Shown: positions 20,850 to 32,071, counted from the stretch's first letter. The stretch is 64,000 nt of DNA from Petrolisthes cinctipes (GCA_033782935.1 JAWQEG010001325.1:1550001-1614000), one strand, 5' to 3'. Numbers and translations are program-made. The notes: a model not told the origin generated them from the sequence alone.

Positions 20850-21540
20850 TTAAATAAGCCAGTCAGAGTATAATCTACTGGTTATGAGTAGCTAGTCAGC
20901 TGTACCATACCGAGGTACAAGATTTGAACACTGCCTTGAGGGGAAATTTCAGCTGAACCGTTACTTCTCAACTGTCGACTCGTCGGTATTTCTCGCTCGT
21001 ATCATTATACCGAAGGAATTAATCATGCCGAGTAAGATTAATTCCTTGAATTGCATATGATATCGTGAAGTGGAGAATTGTAGTGAATTATTTATGCATT
21101 GTGAATTAGAATTGCATGTATAAATGATGTGTATATAGAATAGGATGTTAAGTTAGTCAGCATAGACACGTTCAAACATTGTGGTGCCAGTGTATCGCTT
21201 GCAGACACGTGCCGTTGGCTGTGTCTACGTAATGTTACCACCCCACCAAGCTACCCTGGGTAGCCGCTTTTGAATCAGTTCGGCTTTGCACCTCCGCGAG
21301 TATACACGTACAGCCGGCGGCAAAAGTCCTGTCGCCTCGCCTGCTTCACCGAGGCTTGCGATCTTCAGAGACTCGAGATTATTAAGTGTAGATACCGTGC
21401 GTATTTCTCGAGTCTATGAACACTGCGCGTCTCGGTGAAGCAGGTAAGGCGACAGGACTTCTGCCGCCGACTGTACATAGTTGCTCGTCCTTGATCTCTC
21501 TTATTTCGCCTTTGTCTCTCGTGACGAAGAGATACACAAT
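20850..21540 (+). repeat. dispersed repeat R1, copy A (both ends truncated)
   Basis: Matches R1 copies at 21845 and 40483: shared AAGCCAGTC, GGTACAAGATTTGAACACTG, GGAATTAAT and TTCGCCTTTGTCTCTCGTGA strings. It is cut at the left in AT-rich DNA and stops after GACGAAGAGATA. It carries the 163-bp MITE at 21311. Noncoding; class unknown. Confidence 0.75.
21311..21473. mobile_element. 163-bp MITE with about 68-bp TIRs and TA duplication
   Basis: The left arm starts CAGCCGGCGGCAAAAGTCCT; the right arm, reverse-complemented, starts CAGTCGGCGGCAGAAGTCCT, and similarity holds for about 68 bp up to a CTCGAGA core. TA at 21309-21310 and 21474-21475 flanks it, as for Tc1/mariner-type elements. Internal sequence is too short for a gene. 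Confidence 0.85.
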
Positions 21541-21844
21541 GTATTACATACACCACAGTAATATTTTGCTTAAATGTGTGCAAATTGAACTGAGCAAAAT
21601 CACCAGGCTGTTCATCTTGCTACGGAGTTTCTCCTGAGAATTGAAATTTAACGTAAATGTTGGAGTTTTTCACTCATTGGCAAGTGTGAATACACACTTA
21701 GTGAGAGTAATTGACACATACAAGAGTGAGTCAGTGTGGATGAATTTATTAGTGTAGAGTTATACATCCAATGCATCGTACCACTTTATAATTCTATTAG
21801 ACAACACGTGGAGCAATGTCTCCTTGTTGTGCGAATGTCACTAG
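21541..21844. other. spacer between R1 copies A and B
   Basis: About 300 bp of AT-rich DNA; I see no gene or repeat in it. Confidence 0.5.
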
Positions 21845-23139
21845 TCAATGCTCATGGCACAATAATATAATATTCGTAGCATAGAGAATAGGGCTTAAAT
21901 GAGCCAGGCAGAGTATAGTCTACTGGTGATGTGTATATAGTTAGCTGTACCATATTGATTTACATGATTTGAGGGCTGCCTGGGGGGGAAATTTCTGCTC
22001 ACCGTTAGTTAGCGTCCCTTTCCAACTGTCGATTCATCTGTAATTCTCGCTCGTATCATTACCGAAGGAATTAAGCCTGTCGAGTATGATTAATTCCTTG
22101 ATTTGCATATAATATCGTGAAGTGGGAAAATCATAGGGAATTATTTATACGTCATAAATTAAAATTGCTTGTAAAACTGATGTATGTATAATTACATAGG
22201 ATGTCAAGTTAGTCCGCATAGGTGCGCATTCGAACAAATGCGCATGGCGCCAGTGCATCGCCGCCAGACACGCCACCAACTGTAGAGTGGCGGTGATATG
22301 TAACACCAGCCAGCCACTTTTGAATCAGTTCAGCCTACACCGCGAGTGATATCACACGTGTTGCTCGTACTTGCTGTCTCTTATCTCGCCTTTGTCTCTC
22401 GTGTCAAAGAGATAACCGGAAGTTGTATAGCTTCGTAAACTACCAGTTATTCCAAAGGCTTCAAGGTTATATATTATTAATCGATTGCAACAGACACTTG
22501 GTTAAATAAGGTAGGAGGGAAGCTGGTCTCTCTCTCGTCGAGCCGGTAGAAGGCTTGTTTTAGCGTCTACCTCGTACCTAAGGTAAGAATTACGAGTGAT
22601 ACTGTGTGTATTGACATTGAAAATTCAAAGGTGTAAGGACATAATCTTTAACTGAAGTCTATGTACCGATCTTCAAGTTTTAGATTCCGAACTCGTTACT
22701 GTGTAGCTTGAATTTGAATATTAATAAAAGTAATTGAGTAGGAAGATCTTGAAATAGAACCTAATAAATAGTGTTAGTTTTGCTTAATCAATAAAATAAT
22801 GTAAGCTAGGATTATAGAAAGAATTCTGTGAGAAAAATCGTACGAGGACATACGAGACCATTGGAAAGAACATACGAGTACCCTAACTCAATTTATTGCG
22901 ATATATTAGCTAGCTAACTTTCAATTCATGTGGAAGTGTATGCGTGTGGTAATTGATTTCCTAATTGTTTAATTAATTTAATTGTTGGTGCTTGACTGAA
23001 GTTAATAAATATAGTAAAGTAATTGTAAATTTGTTATTTTCGTACACCTTACAATTCTGTTACTATTATAGTGCATATATAACGAAAGAACCCCACAAAT
23101 AAATTTATGTTGACGGAAGTTGGAATAAAAGGGGATAGA
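21845..23139 (+). repeat. dispersed repeat R1, copy B
   Basis: The most complete R1 copy without large insertions, about 1.29 kb from AATGCTCATGGCA to GGGGATAGA. Copy C covers the same span (40483-40949 plus 44126-44908). No TG...CA ends and no coding frame, so LTR status is unproven. It lacks the TA-rich target context that received transposons in copies A and C. Confidence 0.75.
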
Positions 23140-23447
23140 ATGTAGGGGAGGTGGCAGAGTGGTTAGTGTTCTGGACTCGTAACCTGGAGGTTGAGAGATC
23201 GATCCTCTCAGATGAGGGCCTGAGAATATTTACTCTTCCGATTTGAGTTTGAGGCACTAACTATACGGCCACCGAATGTCTTAAAACACCCTCGCTGGTA
23301 CCATAACAGCTGCAGTATTTGGGAATTACCCTCACTTCCTTCCCTCTGTGGCTGGGTACCAGTTGGGAAGTCGTGACGTGTGTGTGTGTGAGAAGCAGTT
23401 GATGAAGCCCATGTCCAGTGTCGAAAGATAAAAAAAAAAAAAAAAAG
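23140..23447 (+). mobile_element. tRNA-derived SINE
   Basis: The 5' head resembles a tRNA: A-box-like TGGCAGAGTGGTTAG (23152-23166), an anticodon-arm-like GGACTCGTAACCTGG and a B-box-like GAGATCGATCC (23195-23205). A tRNA-unrelated body of about 220 bp follows, with a GT run, ending in an A-run at 23430-23446. The anticodon position reads CGT, pointing to a tRNA-Thr ancestor, though the stem pairing is poor. The A and B boxes would form an internal RNA polymerase III promoter. Confidence 0.8.
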
Positions 23448-23770
23448 ATACCCCATCTCCCTCATCCACCCACTCCTCACCCTACCCAACCCAAACATGC
23501 CCTCTCCTCCCTACCCTTGCCTCTCGCCGACCTTGTTCCCTTACCTGACCTACTTAGGTCACCTACCCTATCCGACATACCACCTACCTCCTCCCCTCAC
23601 CTACCTGACCCTATTCCTCCACCCCTGACCCTATACCACTGCCTGACAACCTTATACCTGACCATACCCTACCTGACACTACTTCGCTACCTGACTACAC
23701 CCTACCTGACCCTATTCCTCTGCCTAACCTCCCCGCACCTGACCTTACCTTGATTACTGTAATCCCTTGT
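23448..23770. repeat. degenerate C-rich minisatellite (ACCTGACCCTA-like)
   Basis: Pyrimidine-rich stretch with many variants of ACCTGACC at 10-12 bp spacing, strongest at 23530-23750. Open frames over it are Pro/Leu/Tyr/Thr-rich low complexity. Confidence 0.7.
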
Positions 23771-24217
23771 AGTCTCCCTCAGGACAAGCTGCCTGTCATT
23801 CATGTTATACCTGCCACGCCTCCTTGTTCCGTTAGCCCTCACCTCACGCCACAAACACCACAACGCCCTGAGACACCACCCTCGCCTCAGGATATGCTAC
23901 GGGACTAGCCGGCTTTGGTTCCAGAGGGATTCACTTCTCTGTCGGGACGCACCATATGGCGCCCGCCAAATATATTGCCACCTTATCCAACACAAACACG
24001 CACACACTCTATATGGAGCTACACACTCTCACCCATTACTATTAATACACACACTTGCTCCTACCTTTTACAATGCACATATTACCCATATACTTCTGTG
24101 CAAAACATCTATCTTTTTATTTTTGTATGTTTTTATTTATGTATGTATCTATTTCCATGTTTGCATGTATTTTTGTTCGTTTTCATGTATCTTATGTGCC
24201 ATACATCGACCTTTCCT
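23771..24217. other. gene-free region left of L4e
   Basis: No recognised gene. Includes a short GTAT/TTTAT-rich stretch near 24110-24190. The last bases before L4e are the target duplication CCTGTTTCCTGG (24218-24229). Confidence 0.5.
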
Positions 24218-24229
24218 CCTGTTTCCTGG

Positions 24230-24683
24230 CCCCCCCAACGGGAACCGCCTTGACGTGGTGGGGGGGCTTGCGTGTCTCTGAGACCTGGCGAGCTAGACTA
24301 GAGGGGGCTCCGGCCCCTGCTCTGCCCCGATTTCGGGGAGAGAGGGCTTCCCATGCTAGTAAGGTCGCCAGTGAGAGACCAGACTAAATGGTTCCCATGC
24401 ATTAGGCTGCCAGTACGGGCCAACAGCGCTGCCCTCCGGAGGGACTGCCCTCTAGGGGCCGTCCTATGTTGGATGGTTGGGTGTCTGGGCCGGAAGATGT
24501 TGGGGAGGGGGGTCTCAGCACCGTCGTGGGCAAACTTTCGAGCCATTGGGACTGCTTTTTAAAACGAGTGGCCCCGTGGGGGAAGAGGTACCCCGCCCAC
24601 GGCGACCAGCGCTCGGTCCCCTCATCTGCCCGGCAGGTAGTAGCTCTTGGCTCCTGAAGCCAAAAACAACAAATCAATGATAT
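24230..24683 (+). other. L4e 5' UTR
   Basis: Starts with a C-run and GGGAACCGCCTTGACGTGG, is strongly GC-rich to about 24650, and has no credible frame. Overlapping open frames on both strands are compositional. It probably holds the internal LINE promoter; no specific box was identified. Confidence 0.6.
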
Positions 24684-26688
24684 ATGGATACAGAAAAGCC
24701 TCAATCTCTTCCTCGAGCGGTGGTCGACCAGGCCCTCGAGACGTCACTCTCTGGTCGTGGTAATATGCAGAAAGCTGCAAATAAGAGTAGACCTAGCAGG
24801 TCGGGTGTTGTGTCGAAGAACCCTGTTAGCGATCTGGACACGTTAATGTTAACGAATGTACTTGCATCCTTTTCCTATGGCGCTATCCACTCCATTTTTA
24901 AGTGCTTTGGAGTAGTCCTTCGAATCCAAATCACATATGAAAGTGATTGTAGGTCTAATCGGTGCTATATTACTTTCAATACAAATGCTGCTGCCAAAGC
25001 AGCATTTGAGGCAAAAGATTCTCTGACGGTGGGGGATACTCATTGTAAAACTCAGATGATGCGGTCCATCAATGTAGTTGACAGTGACAATGATTACTGC
25101 CCTAATATATTTGATGACTCTGTAGAGCATGTCCCAAAGGAACGTCGGGTTCCTACACCCTTTTGGTTTGTGGCTTACTACAGGGAGGGACGTGGTAACA
25201 TTATCCATGCTTCCCGGTATCTTGAGAAAGAAATTGGATTATTACCAATGGGCCACATAAAGAAATATGGTAAGGGAGTTTTAATCAGAGCCAAAGATCT
25301 TACACAGGCCATGATGCTCCTCAATCTCCCCTGTCCTTCTGATAGCATGTTTGAATCTATTAAACCACATCGAACATTTAATTATAGCAAGGGGCGTATA
25401 TATAATGAGGACCTGTATGAATTCTCTGAAGAGGACATTCTCGCTATGTGCCCAGACAGTGTCCAACGAGTAACGAAGATGAAAGGCAGTAAAAATATGA
25501 TCATCCTCACTTTCTATGGCTCGCATATCCCAGATCGCATTAACATTAACCCCACCTCATTTGAGGTGAAGCCTTTTGTTGAGCGTCCCCTACAGTGTTT
25601 CTGTTGTTATGAGTTTGGTCATGGGAAAAGGAACTGCAACAACCATTCTTGACTCACATCTTACTTCTGAGTGTCGGTCAGAGAGTTACTGCTTTTACTG
25701 CAGAGATTCTCACCCCTTGCATTCTCGCCAATGTAAGATGTACCTACTTGAGCAGGATATCCTCCACTTAACTAATACTCAATTCATTAGCATAGGTAGT
25801 GCCAGACGGCAACTCAACTTCAGGCGACAGAAGGATGGTGGTGTGAAGACATATGCCTCCTCCCTTCGCCCTAAATTGGTTGCAGCACCCTCTCAACCCT
25901 CTCAAGAGGCAGCTGCTTCTTGCTCTAGTGAGAACGTTTCTAAGGTTACTCTACATAATAGTTTCTCTGTCTTGGAAACTTTATCAGACACTCATTCTGG
26001 TGACCCTTCAACTGATGACAATTCTCAGACTTTTGCCAAAGGTGTCCATGTGGTAGAGGTTCACGCTGCCACACGCTCTCCCAAAAGGAAACTTAAGTCA
26101 CCTAAACTGCCACAGAGACGCCTTCGTGGTTCCTCTGAGGCACTTGACTCTATAGATGTTCCACCTTGTGAGACAACCATCTCTGTGGACTCATCCATAG
26201 TTTCCTCTCAATTTCACCAGAAGCGTTCTCGTGGCTCTGATGAATCTCTTGATTCAACAGAAGTTCCTCCTCGCAAGCTTCCTTCGGGATCATCAGAGGG
26301 GCGTGAAGTTAATGTGGATGCCACGGATGTTGTGACTTCAAAAGATTCACTTTCTCTTCCGCTTGAGCAGCGGAGTGATTCTACCACCTGTATTATGGAT
26401 GTTGATGGATCTGCCTGTGTCAGTGATACCACTGCTGTACAGGACAGAACCAATGTATTTGTTTCAAAGAATATCCCATCTCATATACCTTCATCTTCTT
26501 CTAACATATCAGATGCTTCAGGGACTCGTCTACGGGTCCCAATTACTCCCCCAAGTACTACTCCTCGGGTTCGCTCTTCTTCTAGTGGCCCAGGATTAGA
26601 CAAATCTTATTGTTTGAATAAACCCTCAGGTCGAGGTGGTAGTGGGAAGTACCTCCGTGAGGCTTCCCAAAAATCAGTACTAAAGTAA
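24684..26688 (+). pseudogene. L4e ORF1 (gag-like), one frameshift
   Basis: Starts MDTEKPQSLPRAVV at 24684. A putative RRM-like fold with RSNRCYITFNTNAAAKAAFE lies near residues 90-120. The first knuckle is LQCFCCYEFGHGKRNC (C-x2-C-x4-H-x4-C). At about 25640 the phase changes; the second frame continues HLTSECRSESYCFYCRDSHP with a second knuckle and a Ser/Thr/Pro-rich tail to the stop at 26686-26688. A knuckle between the two appears deleted. The predicted role is RNA binding and RNP assembly. Whether the single shift is a mutation or programmed cannot be told; I favour mutation because knuckle spacing is disturbed too. Confidence 0.85.
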
Positions 26689-29600
26689 CACCGTTCAAGG
26701 TCCTTCAGTGGAATTGCCGTGGCTTGCGTGCTTCTTGGGAGGAACTGCGCGTTCTTCTCTCTAGCTTCTCTCCTGCATGTGTTTCTCTCCAAGAGACAAT
26801 GCGTGGGGACTACATTCCTGCCAGTCCTCCAGCATACTCAGCATTTTATTCCAATTCATTTGAAGGGCAGGGTCATCATGGTGGCTCTGCCATCCTAGTT
26901 CGCCGAGATATTCCATGCACGAGCCTGGAGCTTGACACTCCGCTCCAGGCTGTTGCAGTTAAGGTTTTTATGGACCGCCCGTACACTGTATGCAGTCTAT
27001 ACCTTCCTCCCAGTGTTACAGTTGAGAGGGGTGATCTCAACCATCTTGTACGGGACCTTCCATCTCCCTTTATTTTATTGGGTGATTTTAATGGTCGTCA
27101 TCCTCTGTGGGGTGACAGTTCGGTCAACCCCAGGGGTGTTTTATTGGCTTCTTTTATTGAGGATGAGGGATTAGGGGTTTTAAATACGGGAGATGTGACA
27201 CATTTTAATAGCCCTACTGGGACTTTTACCGCCATTGACATTTCCCTTCGCTCACCCAGTGCTCCGTTGGATTTTACTTGGAGAGTGTTGCCTGACTTAT
27301 ATGGCAGTGACCATTTCCCTATACTTTTAGAAGGTAACAAGTTCGAACCACAGTCTCGTCTTCCTAGGTGGAAATTAGAGAAGGCTGACTGGCAGTTTTT
27401 TAGAGAGCTAACTTCTTCGGTCTCTTCTGTAGCCGATTTCGGTAGCTCTGACGAGGCTGTAACATATTTCACTGATATGCTCCACTCTGCTGCTCTCAAC
27501 TCTATCCCTAGAACTTCTGGATACTTTCCCAAACGTCCTGTCCCTTGGTGGTCACCAGTCTGCACCACTGCTGTGCGGGAGAAGCACGCTGCTTTCTCTC
27601 GCCTTCGTCGCAATCGTGGGGACCCAACTCTTTTAGAGGACTTTCGACGGGCAAGGGCTCGGGCCAGACGAATTTTAAAAGAGGCCCGACGTGCATCTTG
27701 GAAGGCCTATGTGTCTTCAATTAATACTAAAACTCCACTCACCCAAGTGTTCAGGAGTGTCCGTAAGATGGCGGGGAAGTTTTCTCCTAGTTCTCCACCT
27801 GTACTTAAGGTCAATGGAATTAAGATCATGGATGATTTGACAGTGGCCAATACCATGGCGGAGGCTTTTGCAAAGGTCTCCAGCCGTGACTCTCGACCTC
27901 TGGCTGTCAGGCATGAGTTAAGAGCCAAGGAGCGTACAGTCCTGGATTTCACAGGGAACGAGAATGAAAGTTATAACCATATATTCACCCTGAGAGACCT
28001 GCATTCTGCTCTCTCTCTCTGCGGCGACACTTCTCCTGGGCCAGACAACATCCCATATGCAATGTTACGACACTTGGGTGAAGAAGCGATCTCATTTCTT
28101 TTAGCTGTATATAACAGAATCTGGCTGGAGGGTGTTTTCCCTTCTGGGTGGAGGGTTGCTACCATCCTTCCTTTTCTCAAGCCGGGCAAGGACTCTGGTG
28201 TTGCCCTCAATTATCGACCAATTGCCTTGACCTCCTGTCTCTGTAAACTATTTGAAAAGATGGTGAATGTCAGACTGGTATACTTTTTGGAACGGGGTGA
28301 TTTTCTGTCTCCGTCCCAGTCTGGCTTTCGTAAATACCGTTCCACTACAGATGCTCTGGTCAGGTTTGAAGCTGCTGCATGTGAGGCTTTTGCACGACAT
28401 CAACACCTTGTCTGTGTATTCTTTGATTTAGAGAAAGCCTATGACACTACATGGCAATATGGCATCCTGCAGCAACTCCATTTATATGGCCTGCGGGGTC
28501 GCCTTCCACGCTTTCTTAAGGAGTTTCTCAGTGGTCGCAGTTTTTCTGTGAGGGTTGGTACAACCCACTCAGCATCTGTTGCACAGGAGGAGGGCGTCCC
28601 CCAGGGAAGCATCCTCAGTGTCACATTGTTTGCAGTAACAATTAATGCCATTGCCTCATCCCTTCCAGACGGTATAGCTAACTCGATGTACGTTGATGAC
28701 CTAGCAGTCTGGTTTGCTGCTTCCCGTATGTCAGTGGCAGAGCGGCGCATGCAGCTTGCCCTTGACAGGGTGTCACGTTGGACTGATTCTCATGGGTTTC
28801 GATTTTCTCCTTCCAAGACAGTTGCTATGCACTTCTGCCGCATCCGAGGCATCCACCCGGATCCGGACTTATTCATGTATGGTCATCGGATACGATGTGT
28901 TGAGGAGACTCGCTTTTTGGGTCTCCTTTTTGACAAACGTTTGACTTGGGTTCCCCACTTACGTACACTTAAGGTCTCTTGCCTCAAGACTCTTAACCTG
29001 TTGAGGGTCCTGAGCCATACATCCTTGGGGGCTGATCGGGCCACCCTCCTCCGCCTATACCATGTTGTTATTAGGTCAAAACTCGACTATGGGTGTGAGG
29101 TGTACTCTTCTGCCACCGATGCCCGTCTCAGAGTTTTAGACCCTGTTCATCATGCTGGAGTACGTCTGGCGACCGGAGCCTTCAGGTCGTCCCCAATCTC
29201 CAGTCTCTTGGTGGACGCTAATGAGCCACCTCTTGATCTCCGTCGCCAGTCCTTGATGGTTCGTTGTTGGCATCGATTACATCGACTTCCTGACACCCTA
29301 CCTTGCTTGGCGGTGTCATCTGATATCATGTCTCAGTACTACCTTTTACATTCTCGTGCACCATGGCCCTTTGGCTTCCGGGTCAGGAAGGCTATGGAGG
29401 AGATGGGCATAGATGACTTTCAGATTTGTCCTGTGAGGGTCCCCAGGGTGGCTCCATGGCTTCTTCCAGAAGTTTTCCCCTGCACCTGCTTTACAGACAA
29501 GAAGGAATTTCTTCCTCCTCCAGTGGCTCGTTCCCTCTTTTTAGAACATGCCTTCACTCACAGGGAATCCATCCCTGTGTACACTGATGGGTCAAAGTCT

Positions 29601-30407
29601 GATGCTGGAGTTGGCTTTGGAGTTGTCTTTCCTGACTTTTGCCGTGGAGGCAGGCTCCCTTCTGTCATGTCCATTTTTACTGCTGAGCTCTCGGCCATTT
29701 TTTATGCCCTCCAAGTGATTTTTACTCTCCCTCAGCCTTCGTTTACTATTTTTAGCGATTCCTGTAGTGCCTTGCAGGCCTTGTGCAATTTTAACTCTAC
29801 CCATCCCCTGGTGTTGGCCATTCTTGAGTGGCTTGTCCTCCTGGGTCGTCGTGGCCGCAAAGTCACTTTTTGTTGGGTCCCGGCCCATGTGGGTGTTGAT
29901 GGGAATGAGCGGGCTGATGCCCTGGCTAAGGCTGTGGTCTCCAATTCCCGGCCTCCTGCCAGGTATCATCCTGTTCCTGCAGTGGACCTTCGACCCTACA
30001 TAGATGCTACCGTTCGTTCCTGCTGGCAGGACAGATGGGACGCCATCGGGGCTAACAAGCTCCATGACATCCACCAGCGCCTTGGATTGTGGAGCTACAG
30101 TGGCCTGTCCCGCCGGTGGGAGACGGCTCTTGTCCGTCTCCGCATTGGCCACACATTATTGACTCATGGCTTTTTAATGGAGAGGGCTCACCCTCCCTAC
30201 TGTGATGATTGTCTGGTCCCTTTGACAGTACGGCATCTTATTGTCGAGTGTCCCAGCCTTGGGGACCTTCGTCGTAGGCACCTCTCCGAGTACCGGAAGG
30301 GTGACGGTTCTTACAGTCTCTCCCATGTGCTCGGGGAGGAGGCTTGTTGTGTGGGAGGGAACACCCTCTCCTATGTGGAGGAGGCTGGCCTTCTCCACAA
30401 ATTGTAA
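26661..30407 (+). CDS. L4e ORF2: EN-RT-RNase H, intact frame
   Basis: Open from 26661 (after TGA 26658-26660) to the stop at 30405-30407. No ATG precedes the endonuclease start (TPFKVLQWNCRGLRASW), so initiation must be coupled to ORF1, which it overlaps by 28 nt in the -1 phase. EN: VSLQETMRG, ILLGDFNGRHPLWG and GSDHFPILLEG. RT: YRPIALTSCLCKLF, VCVFFDLEKAYDT, EGVPQGSILSVTLF and MYVDDLAVWF (about residue 669 counting from 26685). RNase H: VYTDGSKSDAGVGFG (about 967), FTAELSAIFYAL, IFSDSCSALQAL and VPAHVGVDGNERADAL. The tail has CDDCLVPLTVRHLIVECP. All catalytic residues are present. Confidence 0.92.
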   Translation, partial: GFPKISTKVTPFKVLQWNCRGLRASWEELRVLLSSFSPACVSLQETMRGDYIPASPPAYSAFYSNSFEGQGHHGGSAILVRRDIPCTSLELDTPLQAVAVKVFMDRPYTVCSLYLPPSVTVERGDLNHLVRDLPSPFILLGDFNGRHPLWGDSSVNPRGVLLASFIEDEGLGVLNTGDVTHFNSPTGTFTAIDISLRSPSAPLDFTWRVLPDLYGSDHFPILLEGNKFEPQSRLPRWKLEKADWQFFRELTSSVSSVADFGSSDEAVTYFTDMLHSAALNSIPRTSGYFPKRPVPWWSPVCTTAVREKHAAFSRLRRNRGDPTLLEDFRRARARARRILKEARRASWKAYVSSINTKTPLTQVFRSVRKMAGKFSPSSPPVLKVNGIKIMDDLTVANTMAEAFAKVSSRDSRPLAVRHELRAKERTVLDFTGNENESYNHIFTLRDLHSALSLCGDTSPGPDNIPYAMLRHLGEEAISFLLAVYNRIWLEGVFPSGWRVATILPFLKPGKDSGVALNYRPIALTSCLCKLFEKMVNVRLVYFLERGDFLSPSQSGFRKYRSTTDALVRFEAAACEAFARHQHLVCVFFDLEKAYDTTWQYGILQQLHLYGLRGRLPRFLKEFLSGRSFSVRVGTTHSASVAQEEGVPQGSILSVTLFAVTINAIASSLPDGIANSMYVDDLAVWFAASRMSVAERRMQLALDRVSRWTDSHGFRFSPSKTVAMHFCRIRGIHPDPDLFMYGHRIRCVEETRFLGLLFDKRLTWVPHLRTLKVSCLKTLNLLRVLSHTSLGADRATLLRLYHVVIRSKLDYGCEVYSSATDARLRVLDPVHHAGVRLATGAFRSSPISSLLVDANEPPLDLRRQSLMVRCWHRLHRLPDTLPCLAVSSDIMSQYYLLHSRAPWPFGFRVRKAMEEMGIDDFQICPVRVPRVAPWLLPEVFPCTCFTDKKEFLPPPVARSLFLEHAFTHRESIPVYTDGSKSDAGVGFGVVFPDFCRGGRLPSVMSIFTAELSAIFYALQVIFTLPQPSFTIFSDSCSALQALCNFNSTHPLVLAILEWLVLLGRRGRKVTFCWVPAHVGVDGNERADALAKAVVSNSRPPARYHPVPAVDLRPYIDATVRSCWQDRWDAIGANKLHDIHQRLGLWSYSGLSRRWETALVRLRIGHTLLTHGFLMERAHPPYCDDCLVPLTVRHLIVECPSLGDLRRRHLSEYRKGDGSYSLSHVLGEEACCVGGNTLSYVEEAGLLHKL

Positions 30408-30701
30408 ATTTTATTGTATTTATGGCTATTAATTTTTAGGCAGTTAAAGTTTAATGTTTCTTTCGTTAATATTTCAATTCTTGTATATATCTAACTTAAA
30501 TAGGTTATTTCATTAATATATGATCTTTTGGAAGACGTGGGTTTTATTCATGCTGCTTCTCCCTTTTGAGGTAGTGAAAATTATTTAATTTTTGTACATA
30601 TTTTATTAATGATGTAGATGACCTTTATATGTTGGGCGGTATATGACCATTGTTGTTGCGCTGCCAGATGCCTAATGGCATCAATAAATCAATCAATCAA
30701 T
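30408..30701 (+). other. L4e 3' UTR and AATC tail
   Basis: AT-rich UTR ending TATATGACC...GTTGTTGCGCTGCC, CCTAATGGCATC and (AATC)n at 30680-30701. The final 60 bp resemble the ends of composite repeats at 63220-63270 and 63780-63830, suggesting a common RT recognition structure. Confidence 0.75.
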
Positions 30702-30713
30702 CCTGTTTCCTGG

Positions 30714-32071
30714 GGGGGTTGGTACTGTAGTGGTCCAAGCACTAGGATATCCCATTCACTACTTGCACACTCATCCTTAGCTTCACTTGTTTGTCTGCGA
30801 GCGGGTGCCTACCAAGCCCAGCCGGTGACTGTCCTTGCCAACGCTCAGCCACTATGCTTCGGGACTCCACCCAGCAAGGGTCTTCCTCTCTCCCGCTCCT
30901 GCCGCACCTTCCACACACGCTGCTGTAACTGAAGATTTTTGTTCCCCTGTTAATTATATAGTTTACTCATTGCCAATTAAATTCTAAATTGGGAGGAAAA
31001 CACAAAACCCCACTGTCATAACAAAACAAAAAGCCACCAGTGTATGCTACCATATCCTATCGCTGGATGAACCCGGTCTGGAAAAAAAAAGAAAAAAAAA
31101 AGAGACAAGTTGATGAGGAACAGGACTTGCCTTGCGAATACCAAAAATAAATCATACAAAGGACAGGTCCAGTCCCTCTTTAGCCCAAAGTACGCTGCCG
31201 CCACCAGATCAAGTTGACAGAGGACTAAATAGGACACACACTGGAAAAGTAGCGTAGCGTTAGTTTATTTAGGCACGTGAGTGGTCAACCCAGACTACGA
31301 TTTTAGCGGGAGTACGATCAGTGTTGTGAATTGAGAACTAATATCTATATAGGATCACAGTCTATTTGTCAATATTGGTGACGGAAATACTCAACTAATT
31401 ATAAATCAGTATATTTACAATTATATTGCAGGAAGACATTAATGTAAATAGAATAATAATATAATACTATAATATTACCCCCCTCCCTTGTTAATATTTC
31501 CTAAACCTCGCTCTGCCAAACCCAGGTTATGAAGCATTCAGTATCTCGCTGATTTGACAGAGATCTAAGCACACTTAAATCCACATACAAAAGCAATGAT
31601 CACAATATTTTAAAAATCACATCCCAAACATCAATATTCTAATCCTATTATTTCAATTGTGAATTGCCATTTGTAATTGTTAATTGCCATTTGTAATTGT
31701 TAATTGCCATTTGTAGTTGTTAATTGTAATAATATTCGGATTGTGAATTGCCAGCAATTATTATTAGTATTATTCACCACATGTGTGTCAAGTTGCTCAA
31801 GGGTTTGTTTGCTAATAATTGGCTGTTTCTCCCAGCTGTCAAACCAAAAGCCAGGAGCAGAATGAAAAAAAACCCATACATTAGTTACTATGTCCTTACG
31901 CTAACACACAATATTCATCAGTTATTTAAATTCCATCACTGGACTAACTAATTCACCATACACAATATTCACAATACAATATATATATAAGGGACAACAA
32001 GAGCTTCAGCTCGCTCTTACCTGTCAAACCAAAAGCCGGAAGCAGAATGAGGAAGGGACAGCCTGTAGTGC
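30714..32071. other. gene-free AT-rich region
   Basis: No gene recognised. Contains two A-runs split by G at about 31081-31101, the 20-bp tandem repeat at 31661-31720, and a repeated string of about 30 bp (TCAAACCAAAAGCC...AGCAGAATGA) at about 31838 and 32020. Confidence 0.55.
31661..31720. repeat. 20-bp tandem repeat, three copies
   Basis: Unit TAATTGCCATTTGTAATTGT at 31661, 31681 and 31701, with single-base differences (first base of copy 1, one base in copy 3). A partial fourth copy follows. Confidence 0.92.

Larger units (their letters stand above)
24230..30701 (+). mobile_element. full-length RNase H-bearing LINE L4e (6.47 kb)
   Basis: Flanked by a perfect 12-bp target duplication CCTGTTTCCTGG (24218-24229 and 30702-30713). 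It contains a GC-rich 5' UTR (24230-24683), ORF1, ORF2 with EN, RT and RNase H, a 294-bp 3' UTR and a 3' tail of short AATC repeats instead of an A-run. Complete ends, an intact ORF2 and perfect duplications show a fairly recent insertion. ORF1 is broken by one shift, so this copy may be dead or may act in trans. Confidence 0.9.

Noticed and set aside
23150..23220. A genuine tRNA gene
   Set aside because: Poor acceptor and anticodon stems, a long unrelated body and an A tail: a SINE head fits better.
24230..24680. Overlapping 60-110-codon frames on both strands
   Set aside because: Compositional frames in the GC-rich L4e 5' UTR.
25576..25652. Programmed frameshift in L4e ORF1
   Set aside because: No slippery heptamer at the overlap, and zinc-knuckle spacing is also disturbed, so a plain mutation is simpler.
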